A stretch of 33,271 bases of DNA. It comes from Oscillospiraceae bacterium. Lineage in GTDB: Bacteria > Bacillota > Clostridia > Oscillospirales > Acutalibacteraceae. The DNA lies in NCBI GenBank assembly GCA_028697255.1, contig JAQVFM010000002.1:1-33271 (forward strand), in the 5' to 3' direction. Made by a program: the position numbers and the translations under genes. Positions 8,454 through 18,034 of the stretch are shown here, in pieces. How positions within the stretch are numbered: the stretch's first letter is position 1; each line of letters begins with the position of its first letter. Under the pieces are notes generated by a model that was not told where the DNA came from, searched no databases, and saw only the letters and a program-made list of their open reading frames with translations.

Positions 8454-8482
8454 AGTATACCATTTTTTAGTTTACGCGGCAA
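8454..8482 (-). promoter_or_regulatory. Sigma-A promoter of the membrane protein/cwlD unit
   Basis: On the minus strand TTGCCG, a 17-base spacer and TATACT preceded by TGG (extended -10) lie between the groEL terminator and the membrane-protein start. Confidence 0.6.
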
Positions 8483-8492
8483 CAGTGAAATA

Positions 8493-8520
8493 GAAAAAGA
8501 CCGACGGGGGTGCCGTCGGT
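8493..8520 (-). terminator. Rho-independent terminator of groESL
   Basis: On the minus strand ACCGACGG pairs with CCGTCGGT around a five-base loop, followed by CTTTTTC. It begins ten bases after the groEL stop. Confidence 0.88.
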
Positions 8521-8530
8521 CAAGAACTTA

Positions 8531-10174
<1,644 letters not shown>

Positions 10175-10198
10175 CTAATCAGCTTTCATATTATTTTT

Positions 10199-10498
<300 letters not shown>

Positions 10499-10518
10499 TT
10501 AAATTGTGATTGTTAATT

Positions 10519-10545
10519 TTAGCACTCTTATCATCCGAGTGCTAA
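10519..10545 (-). promoter_or_regulatory. CIRCE operator (HrcA binding site)
   Basis: A perfect CIRCE inverted repeat, TTAGCACTC, nine bases, GAGTGCTAA, located just downstream of the -10 element. CIRCE is bound by the heat-shock repressor HrcA, so groESL should be induced by heat; hrcA is not in the window. Confidence 0.98.
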
Positions 10546-10556
10546 CCTACTTACAT

Positions 10557-10584
10557 ATTTTAACCTTAAAATTGGAAAAATCAA
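10557..10584 (-). promoter_or_regulatory. Sigma-A promoter of groESL
   Basis: On the minus strand TTGATT, a 16-base spacer and TAAAAT. The expected transcription start falls at the edge of the CIRCE element, the usual arrangement for HrcA repression. Confidence 0.75.
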
Positions 10585-10600
10585 GAGAGAAATATAAATT

Positions 10601-11518
10601 TCATAATTTTTTAACAATATTTGCAGGTAAAACAAAACGAACTGATTGCGGACATATCTTAAAAGTTATTTCCGTTTCGGAAAAGCATTCACCGTCTGCA
10701 CATACCGTAACCGGCACAGGTGATGTAACCTTCATGCTAATACCACGATAACTATGTACAATGGGCATATCAAGATGACGCCCGTTTTTATAACGCTTTA
10801 AAAAATTAGGAACAGCAGGGCGTGAAATTTTATCGACAAAAACAAAATCCAAAAGACCATCGTTCGGACATGCCTGCGGCGCGCCATGAAAACCCCCGCC
10901 GTAATACTGCCCGCTTGCTGCAAGTGTAAACAAATAATCCCCTTGATGCCTTACAACACCGTTCCCCGTTTCAATTTGCACATCAAGACGCCTGCCTATA
11001 CGGTGAAAAAACATATAGGCAACTGCAAGTTTATATGCCATTGGTCCTGAAACCAACGGGAAATTTTTAAAATATATCATCTTGTCGGCAACGTCGGCAT
11101 CCATACCCATACAGCAAATATTAAGTGATTTGCGACCGTTGCAGTCTATTGCATCCACCAAATGTGTCACGCCATTAACCTGTGCAGCAATAGATTTAAA
11201 CTGCTCGGCACCACCAAAGTTTTTAATATAATCATTAGCCGAGCCGCACGGTATACAGGCAATTTCAACGTTGTTGCGGCCATATGCCCCATTTAATACT
11301 TCAAACAACGTACCGTCGCCTCCGCAGGCGTAAAAGCGTACTTCCCCTCCCTTGTCGGCATGGCTGCGCGTAAGCCGCGTAGCGTCCATCGGAGCGTTTG
11401 TTATATTGATTACGTAATCACCCGGATTTTCAGCAAAATACCTATTTATTTCGGGTATTAACGAAAGAGCGCGCTTATCCTTTCCGGCTTTCGGATTTAT
11501 TATAAAAACGTGTTTCAT
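10601..11518 (-). CDS. Diacylglycerol kinase family lipid kinase (YegS/DagK-like)
   Basis: A 305-residue lipid kinase of the DAGK catalytic family. The N-terminus has FIINPKAGKDKRA, the conserved nucleotide-binding ACGGDGTLFEVLNG lies near residues 68-81, and IACIPCGSANDYIKNFG follows. A second beta-sandwich domain runs to the C-terminus, with DGLLDFVFV and PVTVCADGE typical of the family. Substrate (diacylglycerol, undecaprenol or another lipid) cannot be told by eye; recycling of diacylglycerol from lipoteichoic acid synthesis is the common Gram-positive role. The ATG follows GGGAG by eight bases. It starts 12 bases after the methyltransferase stop, as the last gene of that operon. Confidence 0.92.
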   Translation of the reverse strand: MKHVFIINPKAGKDKRALSLIPEINRYFAENPGDYVINITNAPMDATRLTRSHADKGGEVRFYACGGDGTLFEVLNGAYGRNNVEIACIPCGSANDYIKNFGGAEQFKSIAAQVNGVTHLVDAIDCNGRKSLNICCMGMDADVADKMIYFKNFPLVSGPMAYKLAVAYMFFHRIGRRLDVQIETGNGVVRHQGDYLFTLAASGQYYGGGFHGAPQACPNDGLLDFVFVDKISRPAVPNFLKRYKNGRHLDMPIVHSYRGISMKVTSPVPVTVCADGECFSETEITFKICPQSVRFVLPANIVKKL

Positions 11519-11530
11519 TTACTAATCTCC

Positions 11531-12649
11531 CTAACGGTAATACATATAAAGCTGGCATTTCAGCATACCGTTATACAGTTTGCGCCGTTTATCGGCGGGA
11601 CGTCCGAATAATTTTTCAAATCGTTCGTGAGAGCTGATAATGTAATAGCTCCATCCGTTACCGGGCTTAAACACCCGTCCCATAATTCGAATAAGCCGCT
11701 CAGCCTGATTGATATCCGCGAGCCGTTCTCCGTAAGGTGGATTGCAAAGCACCACCCCACCACCATCATCCGTTTTAAAATCGCTTAAATCAGCATATGT
11801 GGCCGATACAACCTTTCCGACATCTGCCAATTTAGCATTTTCCATGGTCAGGGCAACCGCCTGCTTATCAATATCGCTGCCAAGTGCCGAAAATTCGACG
11901 TCTCTGCGCTCTGCCTGACGCGCCCTGTCTCGCTCCTGTTTCCAGATGGCGTCGGGCACCTGACTCCAATTTGATGATGAAAATTTTCGGCGTATGCCCG
12001 GTGCGATACCGAGCGCAGCAAGCGCCGATTCAATCAGCAAGGTGCCCGAACCACAGCACGGGTCAAACACCCGACGTGCTTTTCTTGCACGAGCCAAATC
12101 GACAATCGCTGCCGCCAACGTCTCTTTTAACGGTGCTACCCCGGCAATTGCGCGATATCCGCGCTTGTGCAGACCTGAGCCACTTGAGTCAACAAGGACA
12201 GTTACCTCGTCCTTTAATATTGTAAACTGTATCTGATAAAGCACGCCTGTTTCATCGAACCAAGAGGTTCGATATTTTTCCTTGAGTCGTTCAACAACAG
12301 CCTTTTTAATTATTGATTGACAGTCAGGAACACTGTGTAACGCAGATTCCAAAGACCAACCCTTAACCGGAAACCTATCCTTTTTACCGATAAATTGCTC
12401 CCACGGCAGTGACCGTACGTTTTCAAACAGGCAATCAAACGATTTGGCCTCAAATCTACCCATCACAACCTGTATTCGCTCGGCATATCTTGAACAAATA
12501 TTTGCACGCGCAAGTATTTCCGGCCCGCCCTCAAAAAACACTCGTCCGTTTTCTGCCTTTACATTATCTGCGTCCATACGGCGCAGCTCATTGCCCAATA
12601 TACCTTCCAAACCGAATAAGCATGGCGCGCATAGCTGTAATGATTTCAT
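11531..12649 (-). CDS. THUMP-domain class I SAM-dependent RNA methyltransferase
   Basis: A 372-residue RNA methyltransferase of the RlmL N-terminal/YpsC type, likely making N2-methylguanosine in 23S rRNA. An N-terminal THUMP region (about residues 45-155) precedes the Rossmann-type domain with SAM-binding FDPCCGSGTLLIESALAA (about 197-214) and the catalytic motif NPPYGERL (about 305-312) shared by N-methyltransferases acting on exocyclic amines. Length agrees with stand-alone Firmicute members. Its ATG directly abuts the TGA of the lipoprotein gene (TGAATG), which implies translational coupling, and the lipid kinase follows. The exact target nucleotide is inferred from family only. Confidence 0.92.
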   Translation of the reverse strand: MKSLQLCAPCLFGLEGILGNELRRMDADNVKAENGRVFFEGGPEILARANICSRYAERIQVVMGRFEAKSFDCLFENVRSLPWEQFIGKKDRFPVKGWSLESALHSVPDCQSIIKKAVVERLKEKYRTSWFDETGVLYQIQFTILKDEVTVLVDSSGSGLHKRGYRAIAGVAPLKETLAAAIVDLARARKARRVFDPCCGSGTLLIESALAALGIAPGIRRKFSSSNWSQVPDAIWKQERDRARQAERRDVEFSALGSDIDKQAVALTMENAKLADVGKVVSATYADLSDFKTDDGGGVVLCNPPYGERLADINQAERLIRIMGRVFKPGNGWSYYIISSHERFEKLFGRPADKRRKLYNGMLKCQLYMYYR

Positions 12650-13714
12650 TCAATCCTTCTCCCAACGGTTTTCTTTCAATTTAAACCGCATATTCAGCGT
12701 AACTGTATCATTTTTGCCAAGCTTTGCGGCCACAGCAAAATTCATGCGCTTATCACCGACAAAACTGTAATGCTTAACCCAGGCAACCATTTGTTCACTG
12801 TCTGTCTCATTAAGCGCATCGCCGGCAATAGCCATACCGGCAAGGGCGGTGTCCTGTATTTTTACTGAATATTTAGATTTCAAATAATCAACAAGCTGCT
12901 GCCGCTCGTTATCATCTATATACAAAAGAATGTCCGTATTAATTAACAGACTAAAGGGTAAATCACCATAACTATAAAGACAGGCATCAATTACATCTCC
13001 AAACGCTTGTTTGTATACCGATAACCTGCCGCTGCCGGGCGGCTCAGGCGAAGTTAGCGACTGGTCAAGATTGTAATTTTTCCATATTTGCTCCAAAAGC
13101 TGTCTGCCGGTCATATTCACTTTGTCGTCTTGGCTTTTATATCTGATATAGAAAGGACGGTCGTTATATTTATACAGCCATGCCTTGCGCTCGCCCACAA
13201 CCGCTGTTTCAAGTGTTTGTCCAAAGCTCTCCAGCAGCTCTCTATATGTCATTTCCGGAGTAACCGCGAGGATTTTTTCACGCGTTACATCTACAGTATG
13301 CTCGGTCTCGGAAGCCAGCCGTTCATAAATTAGCCGAATATCCTCCGAATAATCCTTTTCCAATTCATATTCTTTCCCAGAAATCCTAAGCCAATTCCCT
13401 CGACATTCGCCAAAATAAAAATCGCCATACATCGTAGTTGCCGTAAAGCTTATTCCTTTTTCGTTTGTAAGCTGTGCCTTGGGGGTGAGCTCCATATTCA
13501 TAAAAAGCATGATAACAGCACTTATAATCGATGGATCACGGCTAAATACCTTGCGGCCGTCAAGACCGTCCACCGCTGTCATGAACAACGGATTAAGGCT
13601 GTTTATATCTATGCCGAAACGGCTGATATCCTTTTTTTTGTTTTTGCATCCTGTCATCGACATTAATACACTCAATGCCATGATTCCGGCAATTATCTTC
13701 TTGCATTTTTCCAA
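12650..13714 (-). CDS. Lipoprotein of unknown function
   Basis: A 354-residue probable lipoprotein. A basic N-terminus (EKCKK) and hydrophobic core lead to MTGC, with lipidation predicted at C23, so the mature protein should sit on the outer face of the membrane. The rest is soluble, acidic and Tyr/Asp-rich, with no motif I recognise. The start is TTG at 13714, preceded by AGGGTGAT at close spacing; there is no in-frame ATG nearby. The gene lies about 25 bases after the hpf terminator and its stop abuts the methyltransferase ATG. With so little space for a promoter it may depend on read-through from hpf or on a promoter inside the hpf tail. Confidence 0.75.
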   Translation of the reverse strand: MEKCKKIIAGIMALSVLMSMTGCKNKKKDISRFGIDINSLNPLFMTAVDGLDGRKVFSRDPSIISAVIMLFMNMELTPKAQLTNEKGISFTATTMYGDFYFGECRGNWLRISGKEYELEKDYSEDIRLIYERLASETEHTVDVTREKILAVTPEMTYRELLESFGQTLETAVVGERKAWLYKYNDRPFYIRYKSQDDKVNMTGRQLLEQIWKNYNLDQSLTSPEPPGSGRLSVYKQAFGDVIDACLYSYGDLPFSLLINTDILLYIDDNERQQLVDYLKSKYSVKIQDTALAGMAIAGDALNETDSEQMVAWVKHYSFVGDKRMNFAVAAKLGKNDTVTLNMRFKLKENRWEKD

Positions 13715-13730
13715 GCCATCACCCTATTCT

Positions 13731-13761
13731 CTAAAGAAAAGAGCCGCTGATAGCGGCTCTT
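13731..13761 (-). terminator. Rho-independent terminator of hpf
   Basis: On the minus strand AAGAGCCGCT and AGCGGCTCTT form a ten-pair stem with a three-base loop, followed by TTCTTT. It lies about 45 bases after the hpf stop. Confidence 0.82.
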
Positions 13762-13806
13762 CTATATTGCATATAGCATATAGCCGATAGTCAATCAGAC
13801 GAAAAT

Positions 13807-14334
13807 TTAAGCATCAGGCTCTAAAAGCCCATATTTTCCGTCTCGTCGGCAGTATACAACATTTATTTCATTGGAATCCATGTTCCTGAACATATAAAAC
13901 TGATGTCCCAGCATATTCATTTGCAGTACAGCTTCCTCCACGTCCATTGGTTTAACAGGAAACTTTTTAGATCTTACAACATCAATCTCGTTCTCCTCAG
14001 GTTCCTCATCCAAAAAAAGCGATTTATCGTTGAAAGCGTTTTCCCTAAGCCTTTTTTCAAGCCTTGTCTTGTTACGGCGAATTTGTCTGAATAAAACGTC
14101 GATAAGCTTGTCCAAAGCGTCAATTGCCTCGGTTTCCGCTTCTTCAGCACGGAAAAGCATTCCACCTTGACGAATTGTCACTTCCACGCGCTGCAAATTT
14201 CTCTCCTGAGTAATCGTAACCTCTGCTAAGGCGTCAGAATCGAAAAATTTTTCAAGCTTTTTTAGCTTTTTTTCGACCCGTTGTGTGAACGACTGACTAA
14301 TGGGAACCTTTCTACCTGTAATGTTGATTTTCAT
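13807..14334 (-). CDS. hpf: Ribosome hibernation promoting factor, long form
   Basis: A 175-residue long HPF, which dimerises 70S ribosomes into inactive 100S particles in stationary phase. The N-terminal domain (residues 1 to about 100: MKINITGRKVPISQSFTQRV, and ADALDKLIDVLFRQIRRNKTRL-type helix) binds the decoding region; after an acidic linker the C-terminal dimerisation domain has RSKKFPVKPMDVEEAVLQM, LGHQFYMFRN and YCRRDGKYGLLEP. The longest frame starts 22 codons earlier, but MKINITGRK is the family N-terminus and GGGAG at 14343-14347 is correctly placed for it. It has its own extended -10 promoter and terminator. Confidence 0.97.
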   Translation of the reverse strand: MKINITGRKVPISQSFTQRVEKKLKKLEKFFDSDALAEVTITQERNLQRVEVTIRQGGMLFRAEEAETEAIDALDKLIDVLFRQIRRNKTRLEKRLRENAFNDKSLFLDEEPEENEIDVVRSKKFPVKPMDVEEAVLQMNMLGHQFYMFRNMDSNEINVVYCRRDGKYGLLEPDA

Positions 14335-14445
14335 GACTTCAACTCCCATTCCTTTCCCCTTACGGGGGACATTATTGTGCCAAAGCGGGCTCGTCGTCAC
14401 AAGGCAAAATCAAATTCGCCTTTGCCCGATGGCTTATCTAACCAC

Positions 14446-14454
14446 ATTATAGCA
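14446..14454 (-). promoter_or_regulatory. Extended -10 promoter of hpf
   Basis: On the minus strand TGCTATAAT is a perfect extended -10 element. The -35 region 17 bases upstream is a weak match. This gives an hpf leader of roughly 105 bases. Confidence 0.55.
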
Positions 14455-14509
14455 AAATTACAGGCAAAATAAAAGATAATATATTAATTCTTTGTTACAA
14501 ATTCATTAT

Positions 14510-15352
14510 CTATATTATTGTGCTGGCATGCCTGGTAACATGGCAGCCTACATTAACTGCAACAGGCAATCCGGCGATATGCGTCGGATAAACCTCAATT
14601 GCAACGCCAAGTGCGGTGGTTTTGCCGCCCATACCCTGAGGTCCAATACCGAGAGCATTGACCTGGGCGAGTGCGTCGCGTTCCATTTGTGCATAAAACG
14701 GATCAGGATTATGGCAATCGACCGGACGGCATAATGCGCGTTTTGCAAGCAGCGCGCACAACTCAAAATCACCGCCGATGCCGACACCGAGCACTACAGG
14801 GGGACAAGGATTTCCTCCCGCGGTTTTTACCGTATCGCATATGAACTTAATAATATCATGTGAATCGGCGGCAGGCGTAAACATCTTTAACCGGCTCATG
14901 TTTTCGCTGCCAAATCCCTTGGGGGCAACCGTAAGCCTGATTTTATCACCTGATGTCAGCACTGTGTGAAGCACTGCCGGCGTATTGTCGCCGGTGTTGA
15001 CGCGACGTAGCGGATCAGACACTACCGAGCAGCGCAGTAGCCCCTCGGTATATCCTCTTGCAACTCCTCGGTTTACTGCGTCCGACAACAACCCACCTGC
15101 TATATGGACATCCTGTCCTACTTCGGCAAACACTACTGCCATGCCGGTGTCTTGACATACCGGAAGTCTCATGTCACGGGCGGTATTAATATTTTCTACA
15201 AGGTTTTCTAAAATATCACGGGCAAGGGGTTTAGTTTCATGCTTTGCTGATTTAGTAAGACAAGCTTTAATATCTTCGGTAATACTTAGATTTGCCTCAA
15301 TGCACAAATCGCGTACAGCATTTTCTATAAGTGATACATTAATTTCTCTCAT
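14510..15352 (-). CDS. Fumarate hydratase class I, alpha subunit (FumA-N/TtdA-like)
   Basis: A 280-residue alpha subunit of the iron-sulfur hydro-lyase family (fumarate hydratase or L-tartrate dehydratase). The three conserved cluster cysteines appear to be present in PVCQDTGMAVVF, GGNPCPPVVLGVGIGG and NVGCHVTRHA; RRVNTGDNTPAVLHT, APKGFGSENMSRLKM and GPQGMGGKTTALGV are also conserved. Two-subunit enzymes need a beta subunit of about 185 residues, usually the next gene, but here the next gene is hpf and no beta gene is in the window. AGGAG precedes the ATG. The amidohydrolase gene ends 18 bases upstream, so the two are probably cotranscribed. Fumarase and tartrate dehydratase cannot be separated by eye. 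Confidence 0.93.
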   Translation of the reverse strand: MREINVSLIENAVRDLCIEANLSITEDIKACLTKSAKHETKPLARDILENLVENINTARDMRLPVCQDTGMAVVFAEVGQDVHIAGGLLSDAVNRGVARGYTEGLLRCSVVSDPLRRVNTGDNTPAVLHTVLTSGDKIRLTVAPKGFGSENMSRLKMFTPAADSHDIIKFICDTVKTAGGNPCPPVVLGVGIGGDFELCALLAKRALCRPVDCHNPDPFYAQMERDALAQVNALGIGPQGMGGKTTALGVAIEVYPTHIAGLPVAVNVGCHVTRHASTII

Positions 15353-15370
15353 TTTCTTCTCCTAAAATCG

Positions 15371-16522
15371 TCATACAAAGCGTTGCCCTTTGCAGAACAC
15401 GGCATATGGTTTGGCGGTAACGTACAGCGGATCATCCGCAAACAGCACAATATCCGCATCCTTACCCGGCGTAATCGAGCCTACCCGGGAATCAATCCCG
15501 CAAATCTCGGCAGGGGACAGCGTAATTGCGCGCAGCGCCTCTTCATATGGAAGCCCATCCCTGACAGCCAACCCTGCACAAAGTGAAAGGTATTGCTCGG
15601 GTATAACCGGATGATCGGTTATTATAGCAAGCTTAACACCCGCTTGGTGCAAAACAGACGTACAGCGCGGAGTTAAATCTCGCATCTCGGGCTTTGAGCG
15701 GTCACACAGCAACGGTCCGCACAGCACACGTGTTTTATCTGCCGCCAGCAAATCCGCAGCAAGGTGTGCCTGTGTACCGTGTACTATTACATAATCAAGG
15801 TCGAATTCGGCAGCAATCCTATGTGCAGTAAAAATATCGTCAAGCCTATGAGCATGAAAATGCACCGGTAATTCCTTTTTTATCACCGGAAGCAACGCTT
15901 CGCACTTAATGTCATATTCGGGCCTTTCGATATCGCTGTCCTTATCCGACCGCCTTATGTTCTCATCATAACGACGCGCCTGCGCAAGGTGCTCCCTGAT
16001 TATCGCGGCTGTTGCCATTCTCGTCACAGGCGTCTGATTTTTGCCATGATATACTGTTTTAGGGTTTTCACCGAGAGCCATTTTCATCGCAATTGGCGCC
16101 TTGATTACCATATCCTCAATGCGCCGTCCTGCAGTTTTCATTGCACAAAGCTGACCACCAATAGGATTAGCGCTGCCCGGGCCCGTAATCACAGTAGTAA
16201 CACCGGCTTCAAGAGCCTCGGTAAAACACCTGTCAATCGGATTGATGGCATCAACCGCCCTCAAATGAGGAGTAGCCGGGTCGGTGTCTTCATTGCCGTC
16301 ATCGCCCTCAAAGCCCATCCCATCTTCCCACATGCCAATGTGACTATGAGCATCTACAAATCCCGGTAGCAATATTTTTCCCTCGGCGTCAAAAACTTCT
16401 TCGCCTGCAAACTCAATAGGCATGCTGCCCACATCGGCGATAATACCATTTTCGATACGAACATACCCTGATTGTATTAAAGGACGATCCATTGCATAAA
16501 TTCTGGCGTTTATGATTACCAT
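15371..16522 (-). CDS. Amidohydrolase family protein (imidazolonepropionase-related)
   Basis: A 383-residue metal-dependent hydrolase of the amidohydrolase superfamily. The metal-binding HxH is in GFVDAHSHIGMWEDG (about residues 55-69); further likely ligands are in PVHFHAHRLDD, YVIVHGTQAH and the Asp of AIITDHPVIPE. The N-terminal and C-terminal strands (MVIINARIYAMD, and SITPGKDADIVLFADDPL) form the small beta domain typical of the family. The conserved GVTTVITGPGSANPIGGQ and KMALGENPK segments place it in the COG1228-type group, whose substrates are mostly unknown. GGAG lies nine bases before the ATG. It heads a probable two-gene unit with the fumarase alpha subunit; whether the two act together is not evident. 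Confidence 0.85.
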   Translation of the reverse strand: MVIINARIYAMDRPLIQSGYVRIENGIIADVGSMPIEFAGEEVFDAEGKILLPGFVDAHSHIGMWEDGMGFEGDDGNEDTDPATPHLRAVDAINPIDRCFTEALEAGVTTVITGPGSANPIGGQLCAMKTAGRRIEDMVIKAPIAMKMALGENPKTVYHGKNQTPVTRMATAAIIREHLAQARRYDENIRRSDKDSDIERPEYDIKCEALLPVIKKELPVHFHAHRLDDIFTAHRIAAEFDLDYVIVHGTQAHLAADLLAADKTRVLCGPLLCDRSKPEMRDLTPRCTSVLHQAGVKLAIITDHPVIPEQYLSLCAGLAVRDGLPYEEALRAITLSPAEICGIDSRVGSITPGKDADIVLFADDPLYVTAKPYAVFCKGQRFV

Positions 16523-16614
16523 TGTACATACTCCAAACTAATGTTAGTCAATTATTTAATAGCACAATTCGATACAATATGCTTTTTGCTGAAGTGACAA
16601 CCTGTGCGGGCGAT

Positions 16615-16644
16615 CTGTAGGACGGGATGCCCCCATCCCGCCGC
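16615..16644 (+). repeat. Palindromic intergenic repeat, copy 2
   Basis: A block with a perfect seven-pair palindrome, CGGGATG (16623-16629) and CATCCCG (16634-16640), around CCCC. It aligns with the 5229-5257 block at 23 of 29 positions. It lies in the 193-base gap between the S1 protein terminator and the amidohydrolase start; apart from this repeat and the terminator I see no gene or convincing promoter in that gap. Confidence 0.6.
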
Positions 16645-16667
16645 TTATCGAATTGAATATTAGACTG

Positions 16668-16695
16668 CAAAAAAGGGCGGAACAAAACGCCGCCC
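16668..16695 (-). terminator. Rho-independent terminator of the yab cluster
   Basis: On the minus strand GGGCGG and CCGCCC form a six-pair stem with a nine-base loop, followed by TTTTTTGC. It lies about 20 bases after the S1-protein stop and closes the sporulation/division cluster. Confidence 0.82.
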
Positions 16696-16715
16696 CTAAA
16701 GTATATTAATATTAG

Positions 16716-17150
16716 CTAACCGCGTGAACCACGACGTGAAAAACCACCATGCTTACTGTCAAGTGAACGTTTTAAATCAAGCATTTTTTCATCACTTGTC
16801 TGCTTAAATTTTGAAATCATGTCCTCGAAACTGGCAGATTCATTGCGACTGACTTTCCACTCAAATCCGCCGGGACGACCCGGGGACGTAGTACGCTGCT
16901 GCTTGGGAGCGGTAGATTCAATAGCCCTTTTAATTGAAAGGCTGACCTTTCCATCATCACTAATTGTCAAAACTTTGACCTTAATTGTCTGGTTTTCGCT
17001 GACATAATCACGAATTTCCTTGACATAAGTCGGGGCAACTTCGGAGATATGGACCATGCCGGTTTTTCCCCCGGGCAACTCCACAAAAGCTCCAAACTTC
17101 GTGATGCCGGTAATCTTACCTTCAACTACCGCTCCAACTTCGATTTGCAT
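16716..17150 (-). CDS. yabR: S1 RNA-binding domain protein (YabR-like)
   Basis: A 144-residue protein with a single N-terminal S1 domain (residues 1 to about 72): VGAVVEGKITGITKFGAFVELPGGKTGMVHISEVA is the canonical S1 opening, and TIKVKVLTISDDGKVSLSIKRA closes it. The C-terminal half is basic, Ser/Arg-rich and probably disordered, ending FSRRGSRG. This matches B. subtilis YabR, a general-stress-type S1 protein, in size, domain order and position directly after divIC. The function is not well established; ribosome or RNA binding is expected. It begins 21 bases after the divIC stop. Confidence 0.92.
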   Translation of the reverse strand: MQIEVGAVVEGKITGITKFGAFVELPGGKTGMVHISEVAPTYVKEIRDYVSENQTIKVKVLTISDDGKVSLSIKRAIESTAPKQQRTTSPGRPGGFEWKVSRNESASFEDMISKFKQTSDEKMLDLKRSLDSKHGGFSRRGSRG

Positions 17151-17171
17151 ATGCGCTTACTTTCCTCCTGT

Positions 17172-17471
17172 TTATTTTCGGTCGTTTTTACCTGGTATTT
17201 CAATGTATATCGTCTCGCCCGGCCGTGCCATACCTTGCTCTCTTGCTTTCTTCTCAAGGTATTTTTCATAATTTTCGCTTTGCTTTTCCAATTCCTCGAT
17301 TTCCTTTTGAAGCAATACAGAAGCGATGTCCAATTCATCAATTTTTTTCTGTCGTTTGCTTATTTCAAGCTGGAGCTGTATCAGCATGACCACAACATAA
17401 ATAGAAAAGGCGGCCAGCGCTACACGAAGAAAAATGCTTCTTTTCTTTCCTTTCCTTTTAACGGCCCTCAT
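17172..17471 (-). CDS. divIC: Septum formation initiator DivIC/FtsB-like
   Basis: A 99-residue bitopic division protein. A short basic cytoplasmic tail (RAVKRKGKKR), one membrane helix (about residues 15-36) and an extracellular coiled coil (about 37-75, rich in Glu, Lys, Leu and Gln) are followed by the family motif KAREQGMARPGETIYIEI. DivIC with FtsL and DivIB forms the divisome subcomplex that activates septal wall synthesis. AAGGGGAAAAGG lies before the ATG. The position after yabQ and before the S1 gene matches B. subtilis. Confidence 0.95.
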   Translation of the reverse strand: MRAVKRKGKKRSIFLRVALAAFSIYVVVMLIQLQLEISKRQKKIDELDIASVLLQKEIEELEKQSENYEKYLEKKAREQGMARPGETIYIEIPGKNDRK

Positions 17472-17488
17472 AATAACCTTTTCCCCTT

Positions 17489-18022
17489 CTATGTAGCACG
17501 GGGCGTGGTGCCCGTTTTATTATCAGACACTTTTTTTCGATTATACAATATAAGTCGTATACGTTTCAAGCATTTTTTCAAAAATATTATAAATTTGTGC
17601 ACTATTTTTTTCAAAAAATCTAATAAAAGGAAAAATCCGCTGTAAATCAACCCGATAAGCAGTTTAAAAGGTGCAGTAATTATTTTAGAAAGCTTTATAC
17701 ACAAAAATTTAACAGCATTGACAACAATCACGGCAATGCGTCCGACAAGACGACCAACTGTAAAATAATAGACTGCAAAACCGATTGCTTCACCCAAAAA
17801 CAGATAAAACCTCAGCCGCCCGTCCATTATTGCAAGTGAAAACAAAAATGTCAATACTGCTGCCGAAAGAAAATAGACAATGTCCTGAATAAACAATGCC
17901 GTTTTGCTAATTCGCATTACAAGGCGCGGAACTCGATAACACTCGTAATACAAGCCAAGGATAAAGCCCATACCGCATGAAAGGAGAAGCTCTCGCATTT
18001 GGTCATTAATTGTTATTTCCAC
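17489..18022 (-). CDS. yabQ: Spore cortex biosynthesis protein YabQ
   Basis: A 177-residue sporulation membrane protein needed for the spore cortex in B. subtilis. The N-terminal LLLSCGMGFILGLYYECYRVPR (about residues 11-32), a second helix with VYFLSAAVLTFLFSLA, and GRLRFYLFLGEAIGFAVYYF are typical of YabQ. A long basic, Phe/Leu-rich tail follows. The start is GTG at 18022, with GAGGG about ten bases upstream, 12 bases after the yabP stop. The last ten residues (NKTGTTPRAT) are encoded by a partial copy of the palindromic intergenic repeat (17492-17514), so the C-terminus looks extended by repeat sequence. Confidence 0.93.
   Translation of the reverse strand: MEITINDQMRELLLSCGMGFILGLYYECYRVPRLVMRISKTALFIQDIVYFLSAAVLTFLFSLAIMDGRLRFYLFLGEAIGFAVYYFTVGRLVGRIAVIVVNAVKFLCIKLSKIITAPFKLLIGLIYSGFFLLLDFLKKIVHKFIIFLKKCLKRIRLILYNRKKVSDNKTGTTPRAT
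17492..17514 (+). repeat. Partial palindromic repeat inside the end of yabQ
   Basis: TGTAGCACGGG at the start matches the 16616-16626 block at 10 of 11 positions, followed by a short G/C palindrome (CGGG and CCCG). It overlaps the stop and final codons of yabQ. The similarity is short, so membership of the repeat family is probable rather than certain. Confidence 0.4.
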
Positions 18023-18034
18023 TTCATGCAGCCC

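Noticed and set aside
17049-17645. Plus-strand open frame of 198 codons
   Set aside because: It runs antisense through the S1, divIC and yabQ genes, all of which are well supported on the other strand.
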